This document shows positions 7,259-18,812 of a stretch of DNA of 44,081 bases, piece by piece. Each line of letters starts with the position of its first letter. Position 1 is the stretch's first letter. Made by a program: the position numbers and the translations under genes. The notes beneath the pieces were generated by a model that saw only the letters and a list, made by a program, of their open reading frames with translations, was not told the DNA's origin and searched no databases. Source of the stretch: Methylotenera sp. (GTDB lineage: Bacteria; Pseudomonadota; Gammaproteobacteria; Burkholderiales; Burkholderiaceae_C); the NCBI GenBank assembly GCA_021738245.1, contig JAIPCJ010000016.1, positions 1 to 44,081 on the forward strand, read 5' to 3'.

Positions 7259-9394
7259 ATGGCAATCCTGAACCGTTCTCTCCTCAGCGCTGCCGCCGCG
7301 CTGTGCATCGCACAACTCGCCTCGGCCCAGACCCTGCCGGCCGTCAGCGTGACTGGCAAGGCCGCCGAAACCGCCCCAGGCCTGGCCGGCTTCAGCGACC
7401 CGCCGGCCAAGCTGCCGATGCAGGCCCTGAGCCTGTCGGCCGAGCGGCTGAACGACCTGGGCATCACCCAGCTCGCCGGCATCACGCGGCTGGATGCCTC
7501 GGTGTCTGACAGCTACAACGCTACCGGCTACTGGAGCACGCTGAAGGTCCGCGGCTTCGAGCTCGACAACCGCTTCAACCTGCGCCGGGACGGCCTGCCC
7601 ATCAGCGGCGAGACCTCGCTGTCGCTGGCGAACAAGGCCGCCGTCGAAGTGCTCAAGGGCAGCTCTGGCATGCAGGCCGGCACCAGCGCGCCGGCCGGCC
7701 TCGTCAATTTCGTGGTGAAGCGCCCCCTGGCCGACGACGCCACCACACTGACCGTGGGCGCCATCCAGGGCGGCACGGTGCAGGCCAGCATCGACCACTC
7801 GCAGCGCTTCGGCACCTCGCGCGAATTCGGCCTGCGCATCAACGCCGACGCGGCACGGCTGGACCCGCAACTGCGCAACACCGAGGGCCATGCGCACATG
7901 CTGGCCGTGGCCACCGACTGGCGTGTGCAGCCGGGCACGCTGCTGGAGGCCGAGGTGGAGTTCAATCGGCAGAGCCAGCCGAGCCAGGACGGCTTCAGCC
8001 TGCTGGGCGACACCCTGCCCGATGCCCGCCGCATCGACCCGCGACTCAACCTGAACAACCAGCCCTGGACGTTGCCCGTCGTCTTCAACAACACGCATGC
8101 GTCGCTGCGTGTGAAGCAAGAACTCAGCGAAGGCTGGAACGCGCAGGCGCACCTCGGCGTGCAGCGCCTGCGTACCGACGACCGCAACGCCTTCGCCTTC
8201 GGCCTGGACTGCAACGAGAACAGCGACTTCTCCGGCGTCTACTACTGCGACCGCTACGGCCCGGATGGTCGCTTTGATCTCTACGACTACCGCAGCGAGA
8301 ACGAGCACCGCGACACCACGGCGCTCGACATCTCGGCCAACGGGCCGCTGCAACTGGCCGGCCTGCGCCATGAGCTGACCGTGGGCGGCCTGGCCAGCCA
8401 GTTCAAGAGCCGCTTCCAGCGCCAGGCCTACAACTTCACCGGCATCGGCAACATCGATGGCACGGTGGTCACCACACCGCAGCCGGCGCTGACGGGCGAA
8501 AACACCAACCGCGACGAACGCAGCCGCGAGCTCTACCTGCGCGACCGCGTGGCCCTGAGCGCCGACACCACCGCCTGGCTGGGCCTGCGCCATACACGGT
8601 TGCACCGCCAGAGCGTGCGCACCGATGGCTCGCGACCGACCGACTACTCGCAGGCGGTCACCACACCGTGGTTGGCCCTGAGCCATGCGATCGCTGCTGA
8701 CTGGCTGGTCTACGCGAGCTGGGGCCAGGGTGTGGAGAGCGAGGTGGCGCCCAATCGCAGCCGCTACCGCAACGCCGGCCAGGCCCTGCCCGCACTGAAG
8801 AGCCGCCAGACCGAGGTCGGGCTGAAGACCGGGACGCAGCGCGTGGAGGGCTCGCTCACGGCCTTCGACATCCGCCGGCCCACCTGGCGTGACATCGGCA
8901 GCTGCGACGTCGCACAGAGCTGTGAGCGCCGCATCGACGGCACCGCACACCACCGCGGCATCGAAGCCAGCGCCGACCTGAAATGGGCCGGCGGCGGGCT
9001 AAGTGCCAGCGCCATGCGCCTGAAGGCGCGCCGTGAAGGCAGCGCTGACGCCACCCTCAACGGCCTGACGCCGCCCAACGTGCCGCAGACCACCATCAAG
9101 GCGCAGGTCCGCCAGGACCTGTTGCCGGGCCTGCAAGCCCATCTTGGCGTGCAGTTCGAGGGCCACCGCTACGCCACGCCCGACAACAGCATCCGCGTGC
9201 CGGCCTGGACGGTGGCCGATGCCGGCCTGCGCTATATGCAAACGCTGGGGAACCAGACCTGGGTCTGGCGTGCGGGTGTCGACAACCTCACCAACCGCCG
9301 CGCCTGGCGCGAGTCGCCCTGGCAGTTCGAGCACAGCTACCTCTACCCGCTCACCCCGCGGACTTTCCGCACGAGTCTCGAGGTTCGCCTCTGA
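7259..9394 (+). CDS. TonB-dependent outer-membrane receptor, TPP-riboswitch controlled
   Basis: A 711-residue outer-membrane transporter. I chose the ATG at 7259 over the TTG at 7229 because it begins a clean signal peptide (MAILNRSLLSAAAALCIAQL, cleavage near ASA23). A TonB box (LPAVSVTG, residues ~26-33) and a plug domain (~45-155, with VEVLKGSSGMQAG and VNFVVKRP) follow, then a beta-barrel to the C-terminus. By sequence alone it looks like a ferric-siderophore receptor (FhuE/FpvA class). A TPP riboswitch directly upstream argues that the substrate is thiamine, a thiamine phosphate or a pyrimidine/thiazole precursor. No Shine-Dalgarno sequence is obvious. No exbB/exbD/tonB or inner-membrane transporter lies nearby. 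The barrel is clear; the substrate is inferred from regulation. Confidence 0.92.
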   Translation: MAILNRSLLSAAAALCIAQLASAQTLPAVSVTGKAAETAPGLAGFSDPPAKLPMQALSLSAERLNDLGITQLAGITRLDASVSDSYNATGYWSTLKVRGFELDNRFNLRRDGLPISGETSLSLANKAAVEVLKGSSGMQAGTSAPAGLVNFVVKRPLADDATTLTVGAIQGGTVQASIDHSQRFGTSREFGLRINADAARLDPQLRNTEGHAHMLAVATDWRVQPGTLLEAEVEFNRQSQPSQDGFSLLGDTLPDARRIDPRLNLNNQPWTLPVVFNNTHASLRVKQELSEGWNAQAHLGVQRLRTDDRNAFAFGLDCNENSDFSGVYYCDRYGPDGRFDLYDYRSENEHRDTTALDISANGPLQLAGLRHELTVGGLASQFKSRFQRQAYNFTGIGNIDGTVVTTPQPALTGENTNRDERSRELYLRDRVALSADTTAWLGLRHTRLHRQSVRTDGSRPTDYSQAVTTPWLALSHAIAADWLVYASWGQGVESEVAPNRSRYRNAGQALPALKSRQTEVGLKTGTQRVEGSLTAFDIRRPTWRDIGSCDVAQSCERRIDGTAHHRGIEASADLKWAGGGLSASAMRLKARREGSADATLNGLTPPNVPQTTIKAQVRQDLLPGLQAHLGVQFEGHRYATPDNSIRVPAWTVADAGLRYMQTLGNQTWVWRAGVDNLTNRRAWRESPWQFEHSYLYPLTPRTFRTSLEVRL

Positions 9395-9418
9395 CCCCCG
9401 GAAAAAACCTGCTATAGT
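9391..9418 (+). promoter_or_regulatory. Candidate tRNA promoter
   Basis: TATAGT (9413-9418) resembles a -10 box and CTGACC (9391-9396) a -35 box with a 16-base spacer. The -35 overlaps the receptor stop codon. The GC-rich stretch after the -10 is typical of stringently controlled stable-RNA promoters. The prediction is by eye. Confidence 0.45.
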
Positions 9419-9430
9419 CGCGGGCTCTGT

Positions 9431-9506
9431 TCCTCGATAGCTCAGTCGGTAGAGCGCCGGACTGTTAATCCGTAGGTCCCTGGTTCGAGCCCAGGTCGGG
9501 GAGCCA
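9431..9506 (+). tRNA. tRNA-Asn (GTT), copy 1
   Basis: A 76-base cloverleaf with encoded CCA (9504-9506). The acceptor arms TCCTCGA and TCGGGGA pair with one T·G. The D-arm has AGCTCAGTCGGTAGAGC, the anticodon GTT is at 9464-9466 and the T-loop is GGTTCGAGCC. It is identical base for base to the second copy 143 bases downstream. Confidence 0.98.
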
Positions 9507-9573
9507 CAGAACCCTCGTCGCAAGACGACAAGACGCACGCTGCAACCGCCTGGCGTGCCGACAAAAAGTCAAT

Positions 9574-9649
9574 TCCTCGATAGCTCAGTCGGTAGAGCGC
9601 CGGACTGTTAATCCGTAGGTCCCTGGTTCGAGCCCAGGTCGGGGAGCCA
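9574..9649 (+). tRNA. tRNA-Asn (GTT), copy 2
   Basis: This copy is identical over all 76 bases to the first, with anticodon GTT at 9607-9609 and encoded CCA at 9647-9649. The 67-base spacer between the copies shows no promoter or terminator of its own, so both are probably processed from one transcript ended by the hairpin at 9656. Confidence 0.98.
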
Positions 9650-9655
9650 AATCAA

Positions 9656-9687
9656 AAGCCTCGTTGCGCAAGCAGCGGGGCTTTTTC
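9656..9687 (+). terminator. Rho-independent terminator of the tRNA-Asn pair
   Basis: A 12-bp stem (9656-9667 with 9672-9683, two G·T pairs) is closed by a GCAA tetraloop and followed by a T-run (9682-9686). It begins 6 bases after the second tRNA and ends 25 bases before the phnA start, isolating the tRNA unit. Confidence 0.93.
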
Positions 9688-9711
9688 TTTACCCGCCTGC
9701 CGAGAGCCGCC

Positions 9712-10053
9712 ATGAGCACCCTGCCCGCCTGCCCCCAGTGCCAGTCCGTCTACACCTACGAGGACGGCGCGCAGTTCGTCTGCCCGGAATGCGGCCATGA
9801 GTGGTCGGCGCCATCGGGTGAGGCCGTCACCGAAGAAGCCCGCGTCATCAAGGATGCCGTCGGCAACGTGCTGCAGGACGGCGACACCGTCACGGTCATC
9901 AAGGACCTGAAGATCAAGGGCTCGTCCCTGGTCGTGAAAGTGGGCACCAAGGTCAAGAACATCCGCCTGACCGACGGCGACCATGACATCGACTGCAAGA
10001 TCGACGGCATCGGCGCGATGGGGCTGAAATCGGAGTTCGTGAAGAAGGCCTGA
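9712..10053 (+). CDS. phnA: PhnA/YjdM-family zinc-ribbon protein
   Basis: A 113-residue cytoplasmic protein of the PhnA family. An N-terminal zinc ribbon has Cys7/Cys10 and Cys24/Cys27, and a C-terminal beta domain (residues ~40-113) contains KDLKIKGSS and VKNIRL, the conserved core. The ATG at 9712 was preferred over an upstream in-frame start at 9664 because the latter would run through the tRNA terminator and add a tail unlike the family; a GAGAG ribosome-binding site lies just upstream. Despite its name, the family is not part of the phosphonate C-P lyase pathway and has no firmly established reaction. It stands alone, between the tRNA terminator and a terminator shared with ilvC. Confidence 0.93.
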   Translation: MSTLPACPQCQSVYTYEDGAQFVCPECGHEWSAPSGEAVTEEARVIKDAVGNVLQDGDTVTVIKDLKIKGSSLVVKVGTKVKNIRLTDGDHDIDCKIDGIGAMGLKSEFVKKA

Positions 10054-10072
10054 CGCCCGCTGCCCCAACGAA

Positions 10073-10102
10073 AAAGGCCGACACCTCGCGGTGCCGGCCT
10101 TT
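10073..10102. terminator. Bidirectional terminator between phnA and ilvC
   Basis: A 12-bp stem with one A·C mismatch (10073-10085 with 10090-10102) and a TCGC loop. A-runs on the left and T-runs on the right let it serve phnA on the plus strand and ilvC on the minus strand. Confidence 0.85.
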
Positions 10103-10146
10103 GCCTTGTCTGCTGTCGCACGCTCCCGAAAGAGCGGCTCAGCGCA

Positions 10147-11803
<1,657 letters not shown>

Positions 11804-11969
11804 GGGATGAACGTCCTTCGCGCTCTTCAGTGACCGGGGCGGTAACCACGGCACCTTGGCGGCGGGTTCGAATCGTTGAGGGAGGCCTGCCTTCGTCGGC
11901 TGTGCTCGCCATCTGCCGCCAGCCTCGCTGCCCGCGGTAACGCGCAGCAAAGCCCGCAGCTTCAGCCGT

Positions 11970-13754
11970 TCACAGGTCTTCCGAGCCCAGCAGCATTTCC
12001 GAGATACCCTTGCCCGCCTTGACCATGGGCCAGACGTTCTCGGTCGGATCGGTGCGGATGTCGAGGAACACGGTGCGATCGGTCAGGCGCATGGCCTCCT
12101 TGAGCGCGCCTTCCACGTCACTCGGCTTCTCGACCAGGATGCCCACGTGGCCATACGCCTCGGCCAGCTTCACGAAGTTGGGCAGCGCGTCCATGTAGCT
12201 GTGCGAGTAACGGCCCTCGTAGTCGAGCTCCTGCCACTGGCGCACCATGCCGAGATAGCGGTTGTTCAGCGAGACGATCTTGACTGGCGTCTTGTACTGG
12301 AAGCAGGTCGACAGCTCCTGGATGCACATCTGGATGCTGCCTTCGCCGGTGATGCAGAAGACATCCGACTCGGGTTTGGCCAGCTTGATGCCCATCGCAT
12401 ACGGCAGGCCCACGCCCATCGTGCCCAGGCCGCCGGAGTTGATCCAGCGGCGCGGCTCATCGAACTTGTAGTACTGCGCGGCCCACATCTGGTGCTGGCC
12501 GACGTCGGACGTGATGTAGGTGTCGCGGTCGCGGGTCAGGCGCCAGAGGGTGTCGACCACCATCTGCGGCTTGATGACCTCGTCGGAGTTCTTGTAGACG
12601 AGGCAGTCCTTGCGGCGCCATTCGTTGATCTGGTTCCACCAGGCGTTGACGGCGGTGGCGTCAGGCTTGGCCTGCGCGTCCTTGATCTGCGCGATCAGCT
12701 CCTGCAGCACGTCCTTCACGTCGCCCACGATGGGGATGTCCACGCGCACGCGCTTGGAGATCGACGAGGGGTCGATGTCGACGTGAATGATCTTGCGCTC
12801 CACCTGGGCGAAGTGCTTGGGGTTGCCGATCACGCGGTCGTCGAAGCGCGCGCCCACGGCGAGCAGCACGTCGCAGTGCTGCATGGTCATGTTGGCCTCG
12901 TAGGTGCCATGCATGCCGAGCATGCCCAGGAAGCGCGGGTCGGTGCCAGGCATGGCACCCAGGCCCATCAGCGTGTTGGTGCAGGGAAAGCCGAGCAGGT
13001 CGACCAGCTGGCGCAGCTCGGCCGTCGCTTCACCCAGGATGACGCCGCCGCCCGTGTAGATGTAGGGGCGCTTGGCCTGCAGCAGCAGCTGCACGGCCTT
13101 GCGGATCTGGCCGCTGTGGCCCTTCTTCACCGGGTTGTAGGAGCGCATCTCGATGCGGTCCGGGTAGCTGAAGGTGGTCTTGGCGAGCGAGACGTCCTTC
13201 GGGATGTCCACGACGACCGGGCCCGGGCGGCCGGTGCGCGCGATGTGGAACGCCTTCTTCATCGTCAGCGCCAGGTCGCGCACGTCCTTCACCAGGAAGT
13301 TGTGCTTGACGATGGGGCGCGTGATCCCGACGGTGTCGCACTCCTGGAAGGCGTCCAGGCCAATGGCCGGCGTCGGGACCTGACCCGTGATGATGACCAT
13401 CGGGATCGAGTCCATGTAGGCGGTGGCGATGCCGGTGATGGCATTCGTGACCCCTGGGCCCGAGGTGACCAGCGCCACACCGACCTCACCGCTGGCTCGG
13501 GCAAAGCCGTCGGCGGCGTGCACGGCGGCCTGCTCATGGCGCACCAGCACGTGCTGGATGCTGTCCTGCTTGTACAGGGCGTCGTAGATGTAGAGCACCG
13601 CGCCGCCGGGGTAACCCCAGAGGTGGCGCACCCCTTCGGCCTGCAGGCAGCGAACGAGGATCTCGGAGCCGTTGAGCTCCGCGGCGGCGGCATGGGATGG
13701 GGAAGCAGATGGCGCCTGGGCGGCGCGCTTCAGATCGGCGGCAGACATGTCCAT
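11970..13754 (-). CDS. ilvB: Acetolactate synthase, large (catalytic) subunit
   Basis: A 594-residue thiamine-diphosphate and FAD enzyme that condenses two pyruvates, or pyruvate with 2-ketobutyrate, committing carbon to branched-chain amino acids. The N-terminal domain has the catalytic Glu74 in VRHEQAAVHAADGFARASG. The FAD domain follows, and the C-terminal ThDP-binding domain has GEGSIQMCIQEL...LNNRYLGMVRQWQ. The usual GDG of the ThDP motif reads GEG here. AGAGG six bases before the ATG at 13754 supports that start; a second ATG two codons on is possible. About 25 residues precede the conserved domain. It heads the ilvBNC unit and uses the same cofactor whose riboswitch sits at 7085, though no THI element precedes this operon. 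Confidence 0.97.
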   Translation of the reverse strand: MDMSAADLKRAAQAPSASPSHAAAAELNGSEILVRCLQAEGVRHLWGYPGGAVLYIYDALYKQDSIQHVLVRHEQAAVHAADGFARASGEVGVALVTSGPGVTNAITGIATAYMDSIPMVIITGQVPTPAIGLDAFQECDTVGITRPIVKHNFLVKDVRDLALTMKKAFHIARTGRPGPVVVDIPKDVSLAKTTFSYPDRIEMRSYNPVKKGHSGQIRKAVQLLLQAKRPYIYTGGGVILGEATAELRQLVDLLGFPCTNTLMGLGAMPGTDPRFLGMLGMHGTYEANMTMQHCDVLLAVGARFDDRVIGNPKHFAQVERKIIHVDIDPSSISKRVRVDIPIVGDVKDVLQELIAQIKDAQAKPDATAVNAWWNQINEWRRKDCLVYKNSDEVIKPQMVVDTLWRLTRDRDTYITSDVGQHQMWAAQYYKFDEPRRWINSGGLGTMGVGLPYAMGIKLAKPESDVFCITGEGSIQMCIQELSTCFQYKTPVKIVSLNNRYLGMVRQWQELDYEGRYSHSYMDALPNFVKLAEAYGHVGILVEKPSDVEGALKEAMRLTDRTVFLDIRTDPTENVWPMVKAGKGISEMLLGSEDL

Positions 13755-13981
13755 TTCGAACCTCTGTGAATTTCTCTAACGAAAAACCATTGGTGCTCCT
13801 CTTCTCGCCCTCGTGAGGCGGATTCGGAACCTGCGCAGTCAGCCAGTGGGCCCGTGTCGGGCAGCCATGGAGAGAGCAATGACTCTTTGTGCGAAGCAGC
13901 ATTATGCCGATCAAAAATGCTTGAGCCTTCGTATCAGACGAATGCCATAATCCGCGCTGCTGTCCGGACCCGCTCTCCGCC
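13755..13981. promoter_or_regulatory. Divergent control region, ilvB and sigma-factor operons
   Basis: A 227-base gap between two divergent operons. On the plus strand CATAAT (13946-13951) with TTGAGC (13921-13926) is a plausible sigma-70 promoter, although its 19-base spacer is long. A palindrome CGCC(TC)ACGAGGGCG lies at 13807-13821. No leader peptide rich in Ile, Leu or Val codons and no attenuator with a T-run is visible ahead of ilvB, so classical ilv attenuation is not supported. Confidence 0.4.
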
Positions 13982-14548
13982 TTGGCCACCGACAAAGAAC
14001 TCAACGATTTCCTGCGCACCGTGGACCGCCGCGCGTTCAAACGCACGGCCTACCTCGTTCGCGACGACGATGCCGCCCTGGACATCGTGCAGGACGCCAT
14101 GATCAAGCTGGCCGAAAACTACTTCGACCGCCCGGCCGCCGAACTGCCGTTGCTGTTCCAGCGCATCCTGTCCAACGCGACGATGGACCATTTCCGTCGC
14201 CAGAAGACGCGCAATGCCGTCATGACCAACATGTCGGACTTCGAGGGTGGCGACCCGGACGGTGACTTCGACCTGCTGGAAATCCTCGAAAGCCACGAAG
14301 GGGCCCTGGGCGCGTCGAGCGCGGCCGATGAGGTCAGCCGGGCGCAAATCTTGCAAAGGATCGAATCGGAAGTCGAACAGCTGCCGGCGCGTCAACGCGA
14401 GGCCTTCCTCCTGCGTTACTGGGAGGAACTGGATGTTGCAGAGACCGCCGCCGTCATGGGCTGCTCGGAAGGCAGTGTGAAAACACATTGCTCACGGGCC
14501 GTGCATGCGCTGGCCAAGTCGCTCAAGGCCAAAGGGATCACGCTATGA
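13982..14548 (+). CDS. ECF-type RNA polymerase sigma factor
   Basis: A 188-residue sigma-70-family protein. Region 2 spans residues ~10-85, with AALDIVQDAMIKLAE (region 2.2) and a DHFRRQK segment. Region 4 spans ~120-180, with LPARQREAFLLRYWEELDVAETAAVMG and a helix-turn-helix ending SVKTHCSRAVHAL. The likely start is TTG at 13982 (ATDKELNDFLRTVDRRAFKRTAY), because conserved sequence begins there; no Shine-Dalgarno sequence is evident. The stop overlaps the next start (ATGA). The four downstream genes follow with overlaps or a 10-base gap, so it probably controls or is controlled by their products. The immediate downstream protein has one membrane span and may act as its anti-sigma factor, but carries no recognisable zinc or RseA motif. 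Confidence 0.93.
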   Translation: MATDKELNDFLRTVDRRAFKRTAYLVRDDDAALDIVQDAMIKLAENYFDRPAAELPLLFQRILSNATMDHFRRQKTRNAVMTNMSDFEGGDPDGDFDLLEILESHEGALGASSAADEVSRAQILQRIESEVEQLPARQREAFLLRYWEELDVAETAAVMGCSEGSVKTHCSRAVHALAKSLKAKGITL

Positions 14549-15030
14549 AGTCGCCGTCGAACGTTTCCGCCTCCTCCTCCGACCTGGACGCCCGCCTGGC
14601 GCGCTTCGGGCAGCGCGTGGCCGCCAGCCTCAATGAGCGCAGCGCCGACCTGCCCCACGACGTGACCGAGCGCCTGCGCTTCGCCCGTGAGCAAGCCCTT
14701 GCACGAGCGGCTGAAGCCCGCGCCGCCCGCACAGCGGCGGCCACGGTCAGCCCCAGTGTGGTGCAGATGGGCGCCGTGCTGGCCACATCAGGCGGCCCGG
14801 GCCTGCCCGGCGGAGGCGGCCAGGGCGGCAACGGTTTGTGGGCCAAGCTGATCTCCATGCTGCCGCTGCTGGCTCTGCTGGCCGGCCTGCTGCTGATGCA
14901 CCAGGGCCAACTGCACGAGCAGATCGTGGCCGCTGCCGAGGTCGACACCGCCCTGCTCAGCGACAACCTGCCTCCCGCCGCCTTCAGCGACCCCGGCTTT
15001 GCCGAGTACCTGCGGGACAGCCAAGAATGA
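14545..15030 (+). CDS. DUF3619-like single-span membrane protein, possible anti-sigma factor
   Basis: A 161-residue protein. The ATG at 14545 overlaps the sigma-factor stop, which makes it the real start. Residues 1-65 are a charged, helical cytoplasmic part (LDARLARFGQRVAASLNE...), 70-98 a Gly/Pro-rich linker, 99-118 one hydrophobic span (LWAKLISMLPLLALLAGLLL), and 119-161 a short acidic tail likely in the periplasm. It matches the DUF3619 family as I recall it. The topology, size and translational coupling with an ECF sigma gene are those of an anti-sigma factor, but no known anti-sigma domain can be recognised, so this remains inference. Confidence 0.75.
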   Translation: MKSPSNVSASSSDLDARLARFGQRVAASLNERSADLPHDVTERLRFAREQALARAAEARAARTAAATVSPSVVQMGAVLATSGGPGLPGGGGQGGNGLWAKLISMLPLLALLAGLLLMHQGQLHEQIVAAAEVDTALLSDNLPPAAFSDPGFAEYLRDSQE

Positions 15031-15040
15031 ACGGACACGC

Positions 15041-15883
15041 ATGACCCGAGCCGCGCTGGCGCCAGCCGTCTCCCTCACCCGTCTCCTGACGACCCTGCTG
15101 CTCGGTGCGGCGGGGTTTTCTGCTTTTGCGCAGGGGCCCGAAGCCCCGGCAGCCTCCTCGCCTGACACCGGCACCGCGCCCATGCCTGCGCCCGCGGCGC
15201 CACCGCCTGCGCCAGTGGCGCGCCCGGTCGCCCCGGTGCTGCCGCCCGTGTCGGCGCTCGCCGCGGCACCCACCTGGCAAGGCCTCACGCCCGCCCAGCG
15301 CGACCTGCTGGCACCGCTGGCCAACGACTGGGACAAACTCGGCCCCACGCAGCGCAGCAAATGGCTCAGTGCCACACCGCGCCTGGCGGCGCTGCCGCCG
15401 GCCGAACTGGCCCGGCTGCATGAGCGCATGCGCGACTGGGCGCACCTGACGCCCAGCGAGCGCGCAAATGCCCGGGTGAGCTTCCAGGTTGCCAAGCAGG
15501 TGGACGCCGATCAGCGCCAGGCCAAGTGGGAGGCCTACCAGGCCTTGCCGCCCGAGAAGCGCCAGGAACTGGCCGAGAAGGCCGAGGCCCGCCGCAAGGC
15601 CCAGACCAAGGCGAATGGCCCCAATCCCAAACCGCTCGGCGCCACGCCCAAGTCCAACATCGTGCCGGCTGCCCCCAAGCTGGTCGCGCCGTTTGCGGTG
15701 ACCGGCAGCCTCGTCCAGGCCAAGCCGGGCGCGACCACCGTGCTCATCACGCGCGGCCTGGCTTTGCCCAGCCACCATGCGGCCGGTGAATCCAAAGTCG
15801 TGGCCGACCCCTCCCTGGTCGACCCCAAGACGCTGCTGCCCAAGTCGCTGAAGGCGCCCACCGCGTCCAATCCGCGTTCATGA
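15041..15883 (+). CDS. DUF3106 periplasmic protein
   Basis: A 280-residue exported protein. The ATG at 15041 gives a signal peptide (TRLLTTLLLGAAGFSAFA) ending near residue 31; a Pro/Ala-rich spacer (to ~80) follows. Residues ~80-190 carry the DUF3106 pattern: repeated units of L.PAQR..L.PL...W and L.P.ER..AR, which form short amphipathic helices. A low-complexity tail closes it. It begins 10 bases after the DUF3619 gene and its stop overlaps the RDD gene. The charged helix repeats recall small periplasmic stress or metal-binding proteins (CpxP/ZraP type), but there is no clear homology. A sensor role for the upstream sigma factor is a guess from position. Confidence 0.85.
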   Translation: MTRAALAPAVSLTRLLTTLLLGAAGFSAFAQGPEAPAASSPDTGTAPMPAPAAPPPAPVARPVAPVLPPVSALAAAPTWQGLTPAQRDLLAPLANDWDKLGPTQRSKWLSATPRLAALPPAELARLHERMRDWAHLTPSERANARVSFQVAKQVDADQRQAKWEAYQALPPEKRQELAEKAEARRKAQTKANGPNPKPLGATPKSNIVPAAPKLVAPFAVTGSLVQAKPGATTVLITRGLALPSHHAAGESKVVADPSLVDPKTLLPKSLKAPTASNPRS

Positions 15884-16392
15884 CGACGTCGGTCGATCCG
15901 GTCGCCCCGCCGCCGGGGCTGGGGCGGCGCTTCGCCGCCTTCCTGTACGAGGGCGTGCTGCTGTTCGGCGTGGTGTTCTTCGCCGGGCTGCTCTATTCCA
16001 TCCTGACCCGCCAGCAGCATGCGCTGCAGGGCCGCACTGGCATGGGCGTCGTCATCTTCCTGGTGGTCGGCCTGTACTTTGTCGGCTTCTGGACGCGCAC
16101 CGGCCAGACCCTGGCCATGAAGACCTGGCACCTGCGGGTGGTCGACAGCCAGGGCCGCCCGCTCGGCGTGGTGCGCGGCATCGCGCGCTACCTGTTGAGT
16201 TGGCTGTGGTTTCTGCCCGCGCTGCTGAGCGCGCATCTGCTCGGGCTGCACAGCGGCGGCGCGATCGTCGGCTGCCTGATCGCGGGTGTGCTGGCCTATC
16301 TGCTCGTGGCACGCCTGCACCCTCAGCGACAATTCCTGCACGACGCGATCTGCGGCTCGCGTGTCATCACCCAGCTCCCGCAGCCCTCATGA
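15880..16392 (+). CDS. RDD-family membrane protein
   Basis: A 170-residue integral membrane protein. The family signature R-x-x-A-F-L-Y-E near residue 12 (LGRRFAAFLYEGVLLFGVVF) is followed by about four hydrophobic spans (roughly 20-42, 52-72, 105-125 and 130-148). Some RDD proteins are linked to ion or osmolyte transport, but most are uncharacterised. The start overlaps the DUF3106 stop and its own stop overlaps the diacylglycerol kinase start (both ATGA), so it is in the middle of a coupled operon. Confidence 0.9.
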   Translation: MTTSVDPVAPPPGLGRRFAAFLYEGVLLFGVVFFAGLLYSILTRQQHALQGRTGMGVVIFLVVGLYFVGFWTRTGQTLAMKTWHLRVVDSQGRPLGVVRGIARYLLSWLWFLPALLSAHLLGLHSGGAIVGCLIAGVLAYLLVARLHPQRQFLHDAICGSRVITQLPQPS

Positions 16393-16766
16393 GCAACCCC
16401 CACAAGGGCCGCACCGGCCTGGACCGCATCATCCACGCCGCTGGCTATTCCTGGGCCGGCCTGAAGGCCGCCTACACCGGTGAAAGCGCCTTCCGCCAGG
16501 AAACCTGGCTGTGCATCATTGCCGCACCGCTGAGCTTCTGGCTGGCCAAAAGCTGGGAGCAGGCCGCGCTGCTGCTGGGCTCGCTGGTGCTGGTGCTGAT
16601 CGTGGAGTTGCTGAACTCCGCGGTGGAGGCCGTCGTCGACCGGGTGTCGTTCGAGCGGCATGAACTCTCCAAGCGCGCAAAGGACATCGCCAGCGCCGCG
16701 GTGCTGATGTCGCTGCTGCTGGCCGGCGGCATCTGGGGTGCCGCCGCCTGGCAGCACCTGCGCTGA
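16389..16766 (+). CDS. dgkA: Diacylglycerol kinase
   Basis: A 125-residue membrane enzyme that phosphorylates diacylglycerol to phosphatidate, recycling lipid released by membrane-oligosaccharide or lipid A modification. It has three predicted spans and the catalytic helix VELLNSAVEAVVDR (residues ~76-89), which matches the active-site Glu/Asn/Glu/Asp pattern of E. coli DgkA. The length equals the E. coli enzyme (122). The N-terminal segment with GYSWAGLKAAYTGESAFRQE is the interfacial helix. The start overlaps the RDD stop. It closes the sigma-factor operon and ends 7 bases from the convergent PII gene, leaving no room for a terminator. Confidence 0.95.
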   Translation: MSNPHKGRTGLDRIIHAAGYSWAGLKAAYTGESAFRQETWLCIIAAPLSFWLAKSWEQAALLLGSLVLVLIVELLNSAVEAVVDRVSFERHELSKRAKDIASAAVLMSLLLAGGIWGAAAWQHLR

Positions 16767-16773
16767 GCACGCG

Positions 16774-18810
<2,037 letters not shown>

Positions 18811-18812
<2 letters not shown>

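Noticed and set aside
6914-8953. A 679-residue minus-strand frame opposite the receptor and riboswitch
   Set aside because: It covers the riboswitch in antisense and overlaps two real genes; the composition is that of a shadow frame.
12147-13769. A 540-residue plus-strand frame opposite ilvB
   Set aside because: This is an antisense shadow of a conserved enzyme; it has no domain or start signal of its own.
13755-13981. A leader peptide or attenuator ahead of ilvB
   Set aside because: The only short minus-strand frame (ATG GCT GCC ...) is not rich in Ile, Leu or Val codons and no terminator/antiterminator pair with a T-run is seen.
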